Shown in pieces: positions 62,460 through 64,000 of a stretch of 64,000 nt of DNA (position 1 is its first letter; each line of letters opens with the position of its first letter). Location: contig NZ_CP139873.1 in the NCBI RefSeq assembly GCF_034422975.1, positions 868,001 through 932,000 on the forward strand. The letters run 5' to 3'. The position numbers were made by a program, and so were the translations under genes. Below the pieces are notes generated by a model that ran no database searches, was not told the DNA's origin, and saw only the letters and a program-made list of their open reading frames with translations. The DNA comes from Idiomarina sp. PL1-037. GTDB taxonomy: Bacteria > Pseudomonadota > Gammaproteobacteria > Enterobacterales > Alteromonadaceae.

Positions 62460-63848
62460 ATGCCATTAATTTCATCAACGGGTGCGCGCTCAGGTTTAGA
62501 CCTGCAGGGCATTATAGATGCGACATTAGAGGCCGAGCGTGTTCCTAAGAAAAACCGCTTGGACCAACAGGAAGGCCGCTTAACCGTGGAGCTATCGGCT
62601 GTTGGTGAGATGCGTTCGGCATTATCAAAGCTTCAGGAAAGTGCGGAGAAACTGACTGAAGGTAGCTTGTTTAGTGCCATGAAAGCATCAGTCACTCAGC
62701 CTGACTCTGGCGACATCGTTAGTGTTGAAAGTTCGGAAGAAGCCAACTCGGGTAACTTTGAACTGTTTGTTCAACAGCTAGCAAAAGGCAGCCGTGCAGT
62801 GTCTGCGGATGGTGCTTTTGCCAGTGCGGATGACGAGGTTAATACCAATGCGGGTTCGTTAACCTTTGGTGCCGGAGATGAAAGTTTTACGCTGAATATT
62901 GAAGCGGGCTCGACTCTGGAAGATATTCGTAAAGCGGTTAACTCATCTGAAGATAACTTTGGTGTTACAGCGGATATTATTAATACCGGTACTGAAGCCA
63001 AGTTAGTCTTCCGCTCGAGTGTCAGCGGTGCGGGTAATGATTTAACCGTTACTAATGACAACGCTGAATTTGACGCTATTTCAACTCAAGCCAACGGCGG
63101 TGGCGCTGGTGGTATGACTATAGCGGCTAAAGATCAGGCTACAGACGCCATTATTGAAATTGATGGTATTCAGGCTACTAACGACACTAATACCTTCGCT
63201 GATGTTATTCAGGGATCGACCATTACGGCAGTGAAAGAGTCCGAAGGTACGGAAAAGGCACAGTTGTCGATAGCACGTGACGATGCGGGTGTTCAAAAGT
63301 CCATAGACAGCTTTGTAAAAGCCTATAACAGCACGGTTGATTTACTCAGTGAAATTGGTGGTGAGAACAGCATGATGCAGGGCGATGCGACCGTTCGTAC
63401 TTTGAAAAGCCAATTGAACAATGTGCTGTCCAGCACATTTGGCGAAGGACAAACACTGTTCGATTTAGGTTTTGGTTTGGACAACGATGGTCGTTTGCAG
63501 CAGGAAAACCCGGTCACTAACGTTAAGGATGTACTCGCTGCTAATCCATCGGCATTGCAAAACGTGATTGGTGGTGAAAACGGTATGGCGTCGCGTATGG
63601 AAACTTTATTAGACGGCTATGCTGGCGCTGGTGGTTCTTTACAATTGCGTCGAGACTCTATCAATGAAAGCTTGGACCGTGTTGCCGAGAGTCGTGAGTC
63701 ACTGGAACTGCGTATGGGATCATTGCGTGAAACGCTGAACTCAAAATATCAGGCACTGGATTCCTTAGTTGGCCAGCTGCAAAGCCGAGGTAATGCAGTC
63801 AGTGCGCAGCTAGCAAACCTTCCTGGGTTTACCCGGGACAATGATTAA
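62460..63848 (+). CDS. fliD: Flagellar filament cap protein FliD (HAP2)
   Basis: 462 aa. N-terminal SSTGARSGLDLQGIIDATLEAERVPKKNRLDQQE (in part) and C-terminal coiled LRETLNSKYQALDSLVGQLQSRGNAVSAQLANLPGF (in part) are FliD signatures; the middle FliD_C1/C2 domain region (about 90-400) is beta-rich. It caps the filament and folds incoming flagellin. Start ATG 62460, 13 bases after flaG; fliS follows. Confidence 0.95.
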   Translation: MPLISSTGARSGLDLQGIIDATLEAERVPKKNRLDQQEGRLTVELSAVGEMRSALSKLQESAEKLTEGSLFSAMKASVTQPDSGDIVSVESSEEANSGNFELFVQQLAKGSRAVSADGAFASADDEVNTNAGSLTFGAGDESFTLNIEAGSTLEDIRKAVNSSEDNFGVTADIINTGTEAKLVFRSSVSGAGNDLTVTNDNAEFDAISTQANGGGAGGMTIAAKDQATDAIIEIDGIQATNDTNTFADVIQGSTITAVKESEGTEKAQLSIARDDAGVQKSIDSFVKAYNSTVDLLSEIGGENSMMQGDATVRTLKSQLNNVLSSTFGEGQTLFDLGFGLDNDGRLQQENPVTNVKDVLAANPSALQNVIGGENGMASRMETLLDGYAGAGGSLQLRRDSINESLDRVAESRESLELRMGSLRETLNSKYQALDSLVGQLQSRGNAVSAQLANLPGFTRDND

Positions 63849-63863
63849 TAGAGGTAATTACGT

Positions 63864-64000
63864 ATGAATATGAAGCTTAAAGGCTACACCAAAGGCTCAC
63901 TAGAAACCCGTGTTGCGGGTGCAGACCCTTATCAGTTGGTACAAATGCTGATGGCGGGTGTGTTAGAGAACCTGAATTACGCCAAAGGAGCGATTCAGCG
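63864..64000 (+). CDS. fliS: Flagellar export chaperone FliS, N-terminal fragment
   Basis: 45 codons are visible, cut by the window end. The start MNMKLKGYTKGSLETRVAGADPYQLVQMLMAGVLENL is a FliS N-terminus (Y-x-x-x-S-x-E-T ... ADPYQLV-x-ML), the flagellin chaperone that binds the flagellin C-terminus. It lies 15 bases after fliD with a GAGGTAA ribosome-binding site. The usual full length is about 130 aa. Confidence 0.93.
   Translation, partial: MNMKLKGYTKGSLETRVAGADPYQLVQMLMAGVLENLNYAKGAIQ

Overview
The window is chromosomal DNA of a marine, polarly flagellated gammaproteobacterium of the Alteromonadales type. Protein style, several large TonB receptors with a secreted peptidase, and a Vibrio/Alteromonas-like flagellar gene order all resemble Idiomarina. 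That genus call is inference from recognition; no database comparison was made.

Layout. 1-5449: housekeeping genes: the start of bamD (minus strand), rluD, pgeF, clpB behind a sigma-32-like promoter, and pssA. 5450-11307: a complete rRNA operon with two promoters, boxB/boxA, 16S, tRNA-Ile(GAT), tRNA-Ala(TGC), 23S, 5S and a strong terminator. The 16S-23S spacer carries two copies of an imperfect palindromic repeat. 11494-16071: a two-subunit sodium:solute (acetate-type) symporter followed by a cNMP/CBS/DUF294 signalling protein and a DEDD exonuclease. 16364-28668: three large TonB-dependent receptors, a SAM methyltransferase and a secreted S9 prolyl oligopeptidase, probably serving peptide use. 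28788-29968: two FlgO-like proteins behind a near-perfect sigma-28 promoter.

30000-36892 looks accessory: a DUF4143 ATPase behind paired palindromic operators, a DUF1499 membrane protein, a HigBA-type toxin-antitoxin pair, a DUF547 protein, a siderophore-type receptor and a RelBE-type pair. 36898-43836: a TVP38/flavin-disulfide-reductase fusion, then a tightly overlapping run of ynjB, ynjC, ynjD and ynjF homologues plus a sterol-desaturase/fatty-acid-hydroxylase family protein. tRNA-Arg(CCT) separates this run from the flagellar cluster.

43960-64000: flagellar cluster: flgT, flgP, flgN, flgM and flgA on the minus strand; cheV, cheR, flgB to flgL, flagellin, flaG, fliD and the start of fliS on the plus strand. 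Readable sigma-54 sites precede flgB, flgF and flgT. Sigma-28 sites precede flgM, flgP, cheV, flgK, flagellin, flaG and the remote flgO-like pair. This fits a tiered flagellar programme in which rod and hook genes use RpoN, and filament, junction and anti-sigma genes use FliA.

No CRISPR array, intact insertion sequence or prophage was seen. The most unusual items are the ynj-plus-lipid-enzyme run, the twin palindromes before the DUF4143 ATPase, an attenuator-like hairpin at the rRNA P1 start, and the FliA-driven FlgO pair far from the other flagellar genes.
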